The position numbers and the translations under genes are program-made. From positions 62,001 to 126,000 of the forward strand of contig JAEZJF010000012.1 in the NCBI GenBank assembly GCA_023415825.1: a DNA stretch of 64,000 nucleotides, read 5' to 3'. The notes under the pieces are model-generated. The model was not told the DNA's origin. It searched no databases and saw nothing but the letters and a program-made list of their open reading frames with translations. The DNA is from Bacillota bacterium. Its GTDB lineage: Bacteria; Bacillota; Clostridia; DSM-8532. Shown in pieces: positions 35,349 to 44,011 of this stretch; positions within the stretch are counted from its first letter, which is position 1, and the number at the start of each line of letters is the position of its first letter.

Positions 35349-36290
35349 ATGGGCGAAGTTGCATGGATGAAAACAAAGCCCTTTGGCCTGATGGTTCATT
35401 ATTTGAAACATATTATGCCAAAGGAAGGACAACCGTTTACCGACTGGGATGAAATGGTCAACAAATTTCCAGTTAAAGATTTTTGCAAAGCTGTTGAAGA
35501 CACGGGGGCGGGATGGCTGATATTTCCTTTCGGCCAGAATAACGGTTATTATTGTTCTCCCAATCCGGTACTGGAAAAGATACTTCCTGGGCATTGCTCA
35601 AAACGTGACTTAATGATGGAAGTAGCTGAAATACTGCATGATAAAGATATTAAATTGATTGCCTACCTTCCTTCTGAAGTTGATCATGCGCCTGAAGAAA
35701 TAAGAAATGTTTTTGAGTGGGATTTACACTCCTCCGACAAAAGCGCTTTCCAGGAAAAATATATGGATTTTATCAGGTGTTATGGCGAGAAATTTGGTGA
35801 ATTACTGGACGGTTGGTGGTTCGACGGCTGCTACAATTCTGCCGAAAAATCCTTTTGCCGGACAAGGGAATGGACGAATGACAGGTTCGATTATGAAAAA
35901 TGGTCCCAAGCAGCGAAGGCTGGTAACCATGATGCTGTCATTGCAATGTGCCCCGGTGCCGAAGGCATGGGTTATGTTTTTAAAGAGCAGGATTATCTTG
36001 CCGGAGAGGTCAATACACTAAACCATTTTCCAGGAGATAATCTCATTGGCGAAATGCAATGGCATGCTTTGATATGGTTGGACTGTTTTTGGATGCATAA
36101 GGAAAAGCCTGGACTGATAGTTCCGCCCCGTTTCAGCGATGCTGAACTACTTAATTATATCAAGGCATGCCATGAAAAAGGTGGAGCTGTTACTTTGAAT
36201 GTAGGCATCTATCAGGATGGGACAATGGCGGAAGCAACAATACGGCAAGTTCAATATGTGTATTCTGAAATGATGAAATCAACAGTTTAG
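35349..36290 (+). CDS. GH29-like (alpha-L-fucosidase-like) protein, single domain
   Basis: A 313-residue cytoplasmic protein. The start KPFGLMVHYL corresponds to the FGIFIHWG-type opening of GH29 barrels, and Asp159 in LDGWWFDG sits where the catalytic nucleophile of alpha-L-fucosidases lies. It lacks the C-terminal beta domain and is much shorter than the usual 450 or more residues. I use the ATG at 35349, after GAGGAGTGAG; an ATG at 35328 is another option. It may act on fucose-like or other 6-deoxy sugars, but the family link is moderate. Confidence 0.65.
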   Translation: MGEVAWMKTKPFGLMVHYLKHIMPKEGQPFTDWDEMVNKFPVKDFCKAVEDTGAGWLIFPFGQNNGYYCSPNPVLEKILPGHCSKRDLMMEVAEILHDKDIKLIAYLPSEVDHAPEEIRNVFEWDLHSSDKSAFQEKYMDFIRCYGEKFGELLDGWWFDGCYNSAEKSFCRTREWTNDRFDYEKWSQAAKAGNHDAVIAMCPGAEGMGYVFKEQDYLAGEVNTLNHFPGDNLIGEMQWHALIWLDCFWMHKEKPGLIVPPRFSDAELLNYIKACHEKGGAVTLNVGIYQDGTMAEATIRQVQYVYSEMMKSTV

Positions 36291-36303
36291 CTGAGGTATA
36301 AAA

Positions 36304-37428
36304 ATGGACGGGATATATAATAAGCCCCTATACGAAGAAGCCCTTGAAGCAGCGTTAAGAAAAATAAGGAGCAATTTACATGTATTTTCGCATAACTATC
36401 CTCATGTCAGCGTAAATAACGTTTACATACCGGAGGAAAACAGGCTTTGGACATCATCATTTTTCCCCGGCATAGCATACCTCGCCTACGACATTACAGG
36501 AGAAAAAGAGTATTTAGCCTATTCTGACGAATATCTGAAAAGCTTTCAATGGCGCTTGGAAAAAGGTCATACAGAAACCCATGACCTTGGTTTTTTATAC
36601 ACTCTTTCCTGTGTCTCAAATTATAAGCTGACAGGAAACGAAAAAGCAAAAGTGATTGCATTAAAAGCCGCAGACATATTGATTGGACGATTTAATGAAA
36701 AGGGGAGATATATACAGGCATGGAGTAAAATCGGACTGAAGTATCCCGATGTTAAGATGATTATCGATACAATGCTGAATCTTCCTCTCCTGTATTGGGC
36801 TTTTGAAACCACAGGTGATCAAAAGTATTATAAAGCTGCTTATAATCATGCAGTAACAACTGCTTTGCATATCGTAAGAGAGGATGCTTCGACCTATCAT
36901 ACATACCTGATGAATCCCGATACCGGGGAAGCTGTTGAAGGGAAAACACATCAGGGGTTTGCTGATGAATCTACCTGGGCCAGGGGACAAGCATGGGCGG
37001 TCTACGGCTTTGTGTTATCCTATGTTTATACAAAAGAACCCGATTTCCTCCATGTAGCAAAGAAGACTTGCAACTATTTTATCAATCATTTACCTGACGA
37101 TTTCATCCCGTATTGGGATTTTTCCTTCGACGATGACAAACCAGATATCAGAGACAGTTCAGCAGCTGCAATTGCTTTGTGCGGATTGCTGGAGCTGAAA
37201 AAACATGTACAGGGTGAGGAAAGAGAGCTATATGAAAAGGTTGCATACAAAATGGTGGAATCTTTATACATAAACTATTCAACCAGAAATAACGCCAATT
37301 CCAATGGCCTGATTATGCATGGTATGTACCACAGAACAGATGGAGCTGATGAATGTACCATATGGGGGGATTACTTCTATCTGGAAGGTCTGGTCAGATT
37401 ACTGAAGGATTGGCGCATATACTGGTAG
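36304..37428 (+). CDS. Unsaturated glucuronyl hydrolase, GH88
   Basis: A 374-residue cytoplasmic enzyme that removes 4,5-unsaturated uronic acid from the non-reducing end of lyase products by hydrating the double bond. Asp94 (THDLGF) and Asp155 (MIIDTMLNLPLLYWA) are 61 residues apart, the spacing of the catalytic Asp88 and Asp149 in Bacillus unsaturated glucuronyl hydrolase. ARGQAWAVYGF near residue 227 is also typical. GAGGT precedes the ATG. It is the partner of the surface lyase-like protein and gives strong evidence that the locus handles a uronic-acid polysaccharide. Confidence 0.92.
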   Translation: MDGIYNKPLYEEALEAALRKIRSNLHVFSHNYPHVSVNNVYIPEENRLWTSSFFPGIAYLAYDITGEKEYLAYSDEYLKSFQWRLEKGHTETHDLGFLYTLSCVSNYKLTGNEKAKVIALKAADILIGRFNEKGRYIQAWSKIGLKYPDVKMIIDTMLNLPLLYWAFETTGDQKYYKAAYNHAVTTALHIVREDASTYHTYLMNPDTGEAVEGKTHQGFADESTWARGQAWAVYGFVLSYVYTKEPDFLHVAKKTCNYFINHLPDDFIPYWDFSFDDDKPDIRDSSAAAIALCGLLELKKHVQGEERELYEKVAYKMVESLYINYSTRNNANSNGLIMHGMYHRTDGADECTIWGDYFYLEGLVRLLKDWRIYW

Positions 37429-37433
37429 GAAAG

Positions 37434-38822
37434 TTATTCTATATCCCAACCGGGCAGGTAGGCTTTTGTATTTCTCAGCATAGCATTGAACAATGTCCAT
37501 GCATCCTGGATAGTTGCGGTCATCAGCGGATCATTGACAAAAGCTCTGAAAGCTAGTTCCTTGTCTTTTTTTAATGCCGCTTTCAGTGTTGTTTCTTGAT
37601 TAATCACATGCCTGTACACAAGATTTTGCACGTCATCCGGAAGTTTTCCTGCTTGAACCGGGATCACAGAATTATGGCTGAACACTGCATTTGTTTCAAC
37701 AACGGCACCCAGAGGAAGGTTGGCAATCTGTCCGACGTTTGGAAGATTCACATTGGTAACGAAATCACCAAGGCCGGCAATGGCTTTGATTTGATGGATT
37801 CCTTCTTCTCCAGTTTGCTTCAGCTCAAAATATTCATCACCGCGAACGAGACTCTTGCTTCTTTCCTGCCTTGAGATAAATTTTTCCTTTCTTAAACTGA
37901 CAGAGGTTAAACCATACATCCAAGCTTTTACCGTTTCCGGGTTTTTCAGATACCATGGCGGGCAGAATTCGGCCAGGTGACGGTCACCGGCCGCGGCAAT
38001 TATTCCATACCTTTTGAATAAATCAAATTTGATGCGGTTTGCGGAAGAAAAAGGGTCATTCCTCCAACGGTCTTTTGTTTTCTCAAACCCTGTTTCGTAG
38101 TGTTTTTCAACAAATTTTCCATAAACGAGGAATAAGTCTCTGCCATCAAAAGAAGCCTTATCAAGCCAGGTAAAATGGTTTATTCCCAAAACATTCACTT
38201 TAATATCCCGGCGATGTGCTGCTTCAATTCCCTCCACATCATAAAGGGCCTCCTTTAGCAGAGACTGTGTTCCAAAAACCTCATGACAGCAGCCGAAAGC
38301 TTTAATTTGAGGGAATATCTCATATAATGTTCGGGTACAAAGCGTCATCGGATTTGTATAGTTGATGACCCAGGCATCGGGAGCCCACTGTTTGATTGCA
38401 TTGGCTATTTCAACATACATGGTTATGGTTCGAAGTGCCCTGACAAGGCCACCCGGGCCTACTGTGTCTCCTACCGACTGATAGATGCCATATGTTTCAG
38501 GTGAATGAACATCGGACTCCATTTCATCAAAGGTCCCGGGCAAAATGGATATAATAACAAAATCAGTGTCAGTTAATGCATCTTTTAAAGTTTCAACAGC
38601 TTTATATTCCCAATGGCTTTTTACACCCGGATTATTATGAATCCTATTGCCGATGGTTTCATTCCTTATAGCAGCATCAAAGTCAATATCATATAGTCTT
38701 ACTCTTCCAGACAGCTGTTCCTCGGTGGCAAGATCACTCATTAAGCCCCAGGCCCAACCCATTGAACCGCCGCCGATGTAGGAAATTTGAAGATCTTTAA
38801 CCATATTTTCAACTCTTATCAT
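37434..38822 (-). CDS. lplD: GH4 family glycosidase, LplD-like (alpha-galacturonidase type)
   Basis: 462 residues of the NAD- and metal-dependent GH4 family. ISYIGGGSMGWAWGLMSDL is the N-terminal NAD-binding site, IINYTNPM-type (VINYTNPM) is the family block, and GCCHEVFGTQ carries the Cys-His metal ligands in the form seen in LplD/alpha-galacturonidase members rather than the CHG of alpha-glucosidases. It faces GH88, with only five bases between the stop codons. The start follows CTGGAGGG. It would remove alpha-linked galacturonate or another alpha-glycoside from imported oligomers. Confidence 0.88.
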   Translation of the reverse strand: MIRVENMVKDLQISYIGGGSMGWAWGLMSDLATEEQLSGRVRLYDIDFDAAIRNETIGNRIHNNPGVKSHWEYKAVETLKDALTDTDFVIISILPGTFDEMESDVHSPETYGIYQSVGDTVGPGGLVRALRTITMYVEIANAIKQWAPDAWVINYTNPMTLCTRTLYEIFPQIKAFGCCHEVFGTQSLLKEALYDVEGIEAAHRRDIKVNVLGINHFTWLDKASFDGRDLFLVYGKFVEKHYETGFEKTKDRWRNDPFSSANRIKFDLFKRYGIIAAAGDRHLAEFCPPWYLKNPETVKAWMYGLTSVSLRKEKFISRQERSKSLVRGDEYFELKQTGEEGIHQIKAIAGLGDFVTNVNLPNVGQIANLPLGAVVETNAVFSHNSVIPVQAGKLPDDVQNLVYRHVINQETTLKAALKKDKELAFRAFVNDPLMTATIQDAWTLFNAMLRNTKAYLPGWDIE

Positions 38823-38869
38823 AGGGGGACCCTCCAGCTTGGTTTTACATATGTTAATTTTTCATTTGA

Positions 38870-38875
38870 ATTATA
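38870..38875 (-). promoter_or_regulatory. Putative -10 of the lplD promoter
   Basis: TATAAT on the reverse strand, about 48 bases upstream of lplD, without a recognisable -35. That would fit a promoter needing an activator such as the divergent AraC protein. Confidence 0.4.
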
Positions 38876-38963
38876 CATCAATAAATTGATTTTTTCTGCA
38901 CTAAAATTGACCATACTGGAGATATTCAACATATTTTGATTTATTATTTTCGATGCTTTACAA

Positions 38964-38969
38964 TATAAT
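38964..38969 (+). promoter_or_regulatory. Putative -10 of the divergent araC-type gene
   Basis: TATAAT 28 bases upstream of the start codon; the -35 region (TTATTA at 17 bases) is weak. Confidence 0.4.
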
Positions 38970-38996
38970 GAGTGAGAATGAATACGGAGTTTTGCC

Positions 38997-39851
38997 ATGA
39001 CAGACGAAGCCAACATATATCATATTATGAATCAGCCCTTCTTTATTGCCCAGCAGAGAAAGGATACCCTTTTCAGCATGCCCGCATGCCACTATCACAA
39101 TGTTTATGAAATTTATTATTTGCTGGAAGGACGGCGGAACTATTTTATACAGAACAGGGCTTACCCCATGGTAAAAGGTGATATCGTTCTAATCAATATC
39201 CAGGATATTCATAAAACGACGGCTTCCGATCATTCTTCTCATGAACGCATTCTCATTAACTTTCAGAAGGATTTTATTTTAGCTGTGGCAGATGAAGAAG
39301 ATGGGTTTCACCTTCTTAATTGTTTCCTCAGTGATCAAAAGGTAATCCATTTAAAGGTGTCCGAACAGGCATTTGTACAGTCCATTCTCCTCAAGATGGT
39401 AGATGAGAATAAAAGAAAGTCAAAGGGCTACATGACGTATGAAAAAATTCTTCTTACTGAGCTCTTGCTCTTTATCAACAGACATATGGAGCAATACAGG
39501 AATGAGGGGACAGGCTATACCAGCCAGCTTCAAAAAAAGATGTCCGAAATTGCTCTTTTTCTTATGGATAACTATATGAGCAACTTGTCTCTCAAAAAGG
39601 TCGCAGATCATTTTTTTATTACTCCCTGTCATTTGAGCAGGGCCTTTAAAAAAACAACCGGTTTTACGTTTATAGAATATTTGAACAGTGTAAGGATCAA
39701 GGAAGCACAAAAGCTTCTCAAGGAAAACAGAAAGAGTGTAATGCAGATTGCGGAGATGACCGGATTTGACAGTCAGACCCATTTCGGAAGGGTTTTTAAA
39801 AGCAAAACCGGTCTTTCTCCATTACAGTACCGGAAGCAACCCGGAGTCTAG
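38997..39851 (+). CDS. AraC-family transcriptional regulator with cupin sensor
   Basis: 284 residues. The N-terminal cupin includes MPACHYHNVYEIYYLLEGRRNYF and the C-terminal AraC domain has LSLKKVADHFFITPCHLSRAFKKTTG and VMQIAEMTGFDSQTHFGRVFKSKTGLSPLQYR, the two helix-turn-helices. Such proteins sense a sugar with the cupin and activate a neighbouring operon. It is divergent from lplD across 174 bases, so lplD is the likely target. Its stop codon shares CTAG with the stop of the opposing M42 gene. Confidence 0.9.
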   Translation: MTDEANIYHIMNQPFFIAQQRKDTLFSMPACHYHNVYEIYYLLEGRRNYFIQNRAYPMVKGDIVLINIQDIHKTTASDHSSHERILINFQKDFILAVADEEDGFHLLNCFLSDQKVIHLKVSEQAFVQSILLKMVDENKRKSKGYMTYEKILLTELLLFINRHMEQYRNEGTGYTSQLQKKMSEIALFLMDNYMSNLSLKKVADHFFITPCHLSRAFKKTTGFTFIEYLNSVRIKEAQKLLKENRKSVMQIAEMTGFDSQTHFGRVFKSKTGLSPLQYRKQPGV

Positions 39852-40882
39852 TCCTCAACCGTGATGTATTCCTTAAGCAATAACAGGGTGTTTAAAAGAC
39901 CCTCGCCATGGGTTCTTTCATAGCCATGGGATGCTGCCACGCCCGGGCCGATTAGGCCATGCTTGAAGTCGTGACCGGAGCCAAGTGCCGCATCGGCATC
40001 AGATCCATAAAAGGGGTAGATATCCACTGCATACTGAAGGTTTGCCTTTTTGGCAAGCTCAATCAAGCGTGTGGTGATATCATAGTCATATGGCCCTCCA
40101 GAGTCCTTGGCGCAGATGGAAACCTTGTATTCATTTGTCTCAAGGTCGTCACCTACAACGCCCATGTCAACCGAGATAATTTCAGAAATGCCTTCAGGAT
40201 AGCCCGCGGAGGCTCCGTGGCCTACTTCTTCGTACATGGTAAAAAGAAGCCATACATTATGCGTAAGGGTAATCTTTTCTTCCTTCACCAAACGTGCCAG
40301 GGCTAAAAGAAGGCCGGAGCTGGCCTTGTCGTCCAAATGCCTGCTCTTGATAAATCCGCTTGGTGTAACGATTGTTCTGGGATCTAAGACCACGAAATCA
40401 CCGGCGCTGATGCCCAGGGCCTGCACCTCTTCTTTGGTAGACACCTTTTCATCAAGAACAATTTCCATGTTTACATCGTCTCTTTTCATTTCGGAAATAT
40501 CCTTGCGAATATGGGCCGCGGGGTTTACAAGCTGTACGGTACCTGAATACTCTCTGCCGTCACGGGTCAGGACGGTGCAGTTCTCAGTTTCCACATAGTT
40601 GTTCGGAAAGCCCCCGATCTGAGTAAAGCGAAGGCGCCCATTGGATTTGATGGATCTTACCATGAGACCCAGAGTATCCACATGGGCAGCAAGAATGAGT
40701 CCATGTCCCTCACCGCCTATATTGACAAGGACTGAGCCTTTATTGGTAAGCTTCGGCGTATAGCCAAGATAGGCGAGCTCCTCTATGAGATAGGCCTGAG
40801 CCCTTTTTGTGTAGCCCGATGGGCTTGGGGTCTTGCATAGTTTTGTTATTTGTTCTATGGCGTACTCAAGATATTTTTCCAT
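39848..40882 (-). CDS. M42 family metallopeptidase (glutamyl aminopeptidase/endoglucanase M-like)
   Basis: A 344-residue cytoplasmic aminopeptidase with two metals. Ligands and catalytic residues appear in order: AAHVDTLG (His/Asp), SRHLDDKASSG (bridging Asp), YEEVGHG (catalytic and metal Glu), SVDMGVVGDD and SHGYERTHGEG (His). These fit tetrahedral M42 peptidases. AAAGGA precedes the start. The family has wrongly been annotated as endoglucanase M in places; the sequence is a peptidase. It faces AraC head-on with overlapping stops, and probably belongs to general peptide turnover rather than the sugar locus. Confidence 0.92.
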   Translation of the reverse strand: MEKYLEYAIEQITKLCKTPSPSGYTKRAQAYLIEELAYLGYTPKLTNKGSVLVNIGGEGHGLILAAHVDTLGLMVRSIKSNGRLRFTQIGGFPNNYVETENCTVLTRDGREYSGTVQLVNPAAHIRKDISEMKRDDVNMEIVLDEKVSTKEEVQALGISAGDFVVLDPRTIVTPSGFIKSRHLDDKASSGLLLALARLVKEEKITLTHNVWLLFTMYEEVGHGASAGYPEGISEIISVDMGVVGDDLETNEYKVSICAKDSGGPYDYDITTRLIELAKKANLQYAVDIYPFYGSDADAALGSGHDFKHGLIGPGVAASHGYERTHGEGLLNTLLLLKEYITVED

Positions 40883-40985
40883 AACATTTGTCCTTTCAAA
40901 ATTAAAGCTTAAAAAGTATTGTGATTACAATGGAGCGATATTTGAAGCTTAACATATCAGCATTTCTTGAGCAACATCCAAAAAC

Positions 40986-41014
40986 TTTACATATTGGAGT
41001 ATAAATGCTATAAT
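40986..41014 (+). promoter_or_regulatory. Promoter of the membrane glycosyltransferase-like gene
   Basis: TTTACA, exactly 17 bases, TATAAT, with TGC before the -10. Transcription would start near 41021, about 22 bases before the ATG. Confidence 0.75.
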
Positions 41015-41043
41015 ATGGTATAAAATGAAAATGGTTAAAAATT

Positions 41044-42489
41044 ATGAAAAAATCCTTGATGCACTATACCTCAACTATAACAAATATTGTTGGAATAGTT
41101 TTATTTGGCAGTATTTTCTCGACATCTTTTCTTGACCTCATTATAAAATATAAGAGTAATTATTATACTATAATCTTTAATTTAATAGTATATGCTGTAA
41201 TCTGTGGCATTACAGTGTACATCTGCAAAAAAATCAAGAATGAAAAATTGTTCATATTCATATTATTGTCTTTTTCATTTATACTAAAATTTATCTGGAT
41301 ACTTTCTATGGATACCCAACCTGATTCTGATTTTGTTGTTATGTACAATGCAGCAATAGAAGCATCTAAAAGCAATTTCACTTTTGTTAACGACAGATAC
41401 TTTTCTTTATGGCCCTATCAAATGGGTTTCACATTATACCAATCTTTAATCATATACCTTTTTGGGCCAAGCCTATTTATATTAAAAGTTTTTAATTGCA
41501 TATTTTCTACCGGAACCATATTTATGGTTTATAAGATTACAAAAATGCTCTTTAATAAATTTTCTGCAAAGATTTCCGCGTTATTATTAGTATTGTATAT
41601 ACCCTATACTATTATGAATTCATTACTCACCAATCAGCAGCTCGCAACCTTTCTTTTCTATTTAGGCTTTTATGTCATGCTTAAGCTACCTCATACAAAA
41701 AAATCCGGCCAAATTTTATTGGGAATTGTCTTTGCCCTGGCGCATATTGTTCGGCCTCTTGCAACTGTAGTCATTCCTAGTGTTTTATTGTATCAAGTCA
41801 TTGTCTTAATATGTAGCAAAGGCAAAAACAGATTTTTAATTGCAAAGAAGACGTTAGTTTTCCTCCTTGTTTACTCCATTGCATTCCAATCATTAAGTTT
41901 TATATTGATTAATACGGGGATATCACCTCATGGGCTTAAAAACAGAGATCCTCTATGGAAATTTGTTACAGGCTTAAACTATTCAACAACAGGCCAATAT
42001 TCTTATACCGATAATCAGCATTTGCTGCAATTTGCCATAGGTGAAGAAAGAAAAGCAGAAGAACTAAAACTCATTAAAGAAAGAACGGGTAATATTGCTA
42101 CTCTATTTAAGTTGTTCTTGAAAAAATACTATATCTTTTGGGGGACAAAGGATGCGTTTGTTCATTGGACAATAGGCTCTCAGAATGCATCTCTAGTTAA
42201 GAATATTCAAAGTACGGAACAATCCATGTATATGATAGCCATTCTTTTTTCTGTAATAGCCTGTATAAGGTTATTGAGAAAGAAAACAATAAATCACAGT
42301 TTTTTTGTTATACTGATTTCACTCTATGCTGCTGCACATCTATTAATAGAAATTCAAACAAGATATAGAGAATTCATAATACCAGCAGTATTTATTTTTT
42401 TTGGCTATGGATTAAGTATGAGTTATATGATTGCTTCAAAAAAAATAAATCACTATTTAAGCAGAAAGCAAAAAAGCAAATCAATATAA
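41044..42489 (+). CDS. Multi-pass membrane glycosyltransferase-like protein (GT39/ArnT type)
   Basis: A 481-residue integral membrane protein with about ten to twelve hydrophobic segments. The short motif MDTQPDSDFVVMYNAA after the second or third helix has the acidic pair (D.D) found in the first loop of PMT/ArnT-type lipid-linked sugar transferases, and LWPYQMGFTLYQSLIIYLFG follows as in that family. It would transfer a sugar from a lipid carrier on the outer face. The coding DNA is visibly richer in A/T than its neighbours, and no clear ribosome site precedes the ATG. It stands alone. Identity at fold level only. Confidence 0.7.
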   Translation: MKKSLMHYTSTITNIVGIVLFGSIFSTSFLDLIIKYKSNYYTIIFNLIVYAVICGITVYICKKIKNEKLFIFILLSFSFILKFIWILSMDTQPDSDFVVMYNAAIEASKSNFTFVNDRYFSLWPYQMGFTLYQSLIIYLFGPSLFILKVFNCIFSTGTIFMVYKITKMLFNKFSAKISALLLVLYIPYTIMNSLLTNQQLATFLFYLGFYVMLKLPHTKKSGQILLGIVFALAHIVRPLATVVIPSVLLYQVIVLICSKGKNRFLIAKKTLVFLLVYSIAFQSLSFILINTGISPHGLKNRDPLWKFVTGLNYSTTGQYSYTDNQHLLQFAIGEERKAEELKLIKERTGNIATLFKLFLKKYYIFWGTKDAFVHWTIGSQNASLVKNIQSTEQSMYMIAILFSVIACIRLLRKKTINHSFFVILISLYAAAHLLIEIQTRYREFIIPAVFIFFGYGLSMSYMIASKKINHYLSRKQKSKSI

Positions 42490-42548
42490 ATGGTTCACTC
42501 AATAAATGGGAATATAAAAGTAAGCATTTATTTTAGGGAGGACTTATA

Positions 42549-43004
42549 ATGACTTACGAAGCAAATAGCCCCGAAGAGTATATTAATCAGCTGCCAATAG
42601 AAAGAAAGGAAGCTGTTGAGAGATTGAGGGAAACGGTAAAGGCGAATCTGCCTTCAGGTTTTCAAGAAAATATATCCTATGGAATGATTGGTTATGCTGT
42701 TCCAAAAAGTATTTATCCATCTGGATATCATGCAAATCCAAAGGCCCCCCTGCCATTTATGGGTATTGCATCCCAAAAGAACCATATAGCGTTATACCAT
42801 ATGGGGATTTATGCTTACCCTGATGTTTTAGCATGGTTTCAAGAGGAATATGCTAAAAATGTGACGACCAAGCTTGATATGGGGAAGGGGTGTATTCGTT
42901 TTAAGAACGCAAAAAATATTCCATATGACATGATTGCTGAATTGTGCAGGAAAATATCTCTGGAGGATTATATTAAGACATACGAGGCTTCCATAAAAGA
43001 TTAA
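42549..43004 (+). CDS. DUF1801-family protein
   Basis: 151 residues. EEYINQLPIERKEAVERLRETVKANLP at the start, ISYGMIGYAVP and IALYHMGIYAYP, and the ending FKNAKNIPYDMIAELCRKIS match the YdhG/DUF1801 family. The family shares a fold with frataxin-like and iron-chaperone-like proteins but has no firm function. TAGGGAGGAC precedes the ATG. It stands alone. Confidence 0.85.
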   Translation: MTYEANSPEEYINQLPIERKEAVERLRETVKANLPSGFQENISYGMIGYAVPKSIYPSGYHANPKAPLPFMGIASQKNHIALYHMGIYAYPDVLAWFQEEYAKNVTTKLDMGKGCIRFKNAKNIPYDMIAELCRKISLEDYIKTYEASIKD

Positions 43005-43040
43005 AGGGAAAATGAGAAAGCACTTCTTGATCTCTATACA

Positions 43041-43838
43041 TTAGTCCTTGGAGGATTTGAAAACCTTGGAGGGGCAGAGGCCTTTACTCGATTTAAATAC
43101 CTTTGAAAAGTAGAAAATATCAGAAAAACCACAATGCTGGGCAGCTTCATTGACGTTATACTCGCCGCTTTTCAGCATGTTTTCTGCCTGATTTAGCCTT
43201 ATGGAAGTCAAATACTGCCGGAACGACATTCCGGTGGACTGCTTGAAAAGCGCACCAAAATAGACATGATTTAATCCTGACAATTGGGACACGCTTTGTA
43301 TCGTGAGGGGTTCATTAAAGTGATCAGTAATGTAACGAATGGTTTTCTTTATACGTTTGTCTATATTTCCAGAATCAGTCTGATAAACTATCAATTCGTA
43401 AAATCTTTGCAGAATGAACATGAAAATGGCTCTGCACTTCATGAGATGTCCAGGCTCTCTTCTCAGCCATTCGTAATTTAGCTCATTGTAAAGGGTTACA
43501 ATATCAGGATGAAGGCCGATATGGCAGATAAGCGGGAAGGGGAGCTCAGCATCCTGCCCGAAAAGAGTCCGAAGCTGGAAATTTGCCGGATAACACTCCA
43601 TCAGGTTTTCAGGGGAGCTTATGGCCGAGCGGAATGTTCCTTTTGGTATACATAACAAGTCTCCTGCTGAAACTTTGATTTTTTTATGCTCAATGGTATA
43701 GAGTGCACTGCCATTTACTATGTAAGTCACATCTACAAAATCAATGATGCTTTGTTCTATTTTCCAATCAGGCGCGCATTTTCGATGGATGAAATAGTGT
43801 ATATCGGGAATTAAATTTTCATAATCTGTGACATTCAT
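43041..43838 (-). CDS. AraC-family regulator of the second sugar locus
   Basis: 265 residues. N-terminal cupin sensor followed by an AraC domain (LTIQSVSQLSGLNHVYFGALFKQSTGMSFRQYL and YNVNEAAQHCGFSDIFYFSKVFKSSKG in outline). GAGGG precedes the start. The gene is divergent from the GH67 operon over 170 bases and probably activates it. Its C-terminus is odd: after the normal ending GLCP, the segment SKVFKSSK is repeated (SKVFKSSKGLCP then SKVFKSSKD), with different codons. The tail may be harmless read-on. Confidence 0.88.
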   Translation of the reverse strand: MNVTDYENLIPDIHYFIHRKCAPDWKIEQSIIDFVDVTYIVNGSALYTIEHKKIKVSAGDLLCIPKGTFRSAISSPENLMECYPANFQLRTLFGQDAELPFPLICHIGLHPDIVTLYNELNYEWLRREPGHLMKCRAIFMFILQRFYELIVYQTDSGNIDKRIKKTIRYITDHFNEPLTIQSVSQLSGLNHVYFGALFKQSTGMSFRQYLTSIRLNQAENMLKSGEYNVNEAAQHCGFSDIFYFSKVFKSSKGLCPSKVFKSSKD

Positions 43839-43893
43839 CTTTATCCCTCATAAAATAATCTTTAATAATTACAAATATACTTTAGTTTATCCA

Positions 43894-43922
43894 TTATCAA
43901 CCGCAAATGTCAATGCTATACT
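43894..43922 (+). promoter_or_regulatory. Promoter of the GH67 operon
   Basis: TTATCA, 17 bases, TATACT, with TGC before the -10 (extended). It lies about 90 bases upstream of GH67 in the divergent region shared with the AraC gene. Confidence 0.6.
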
Positions 43923-44011
43923 TCAATTATAATAAAAATAACAATCATGAGGACTGACATTTTAGGCAAATTGCATAATGAGTTCATTTGAGCGGGGGCG
44001 TAAGAGTGGAG

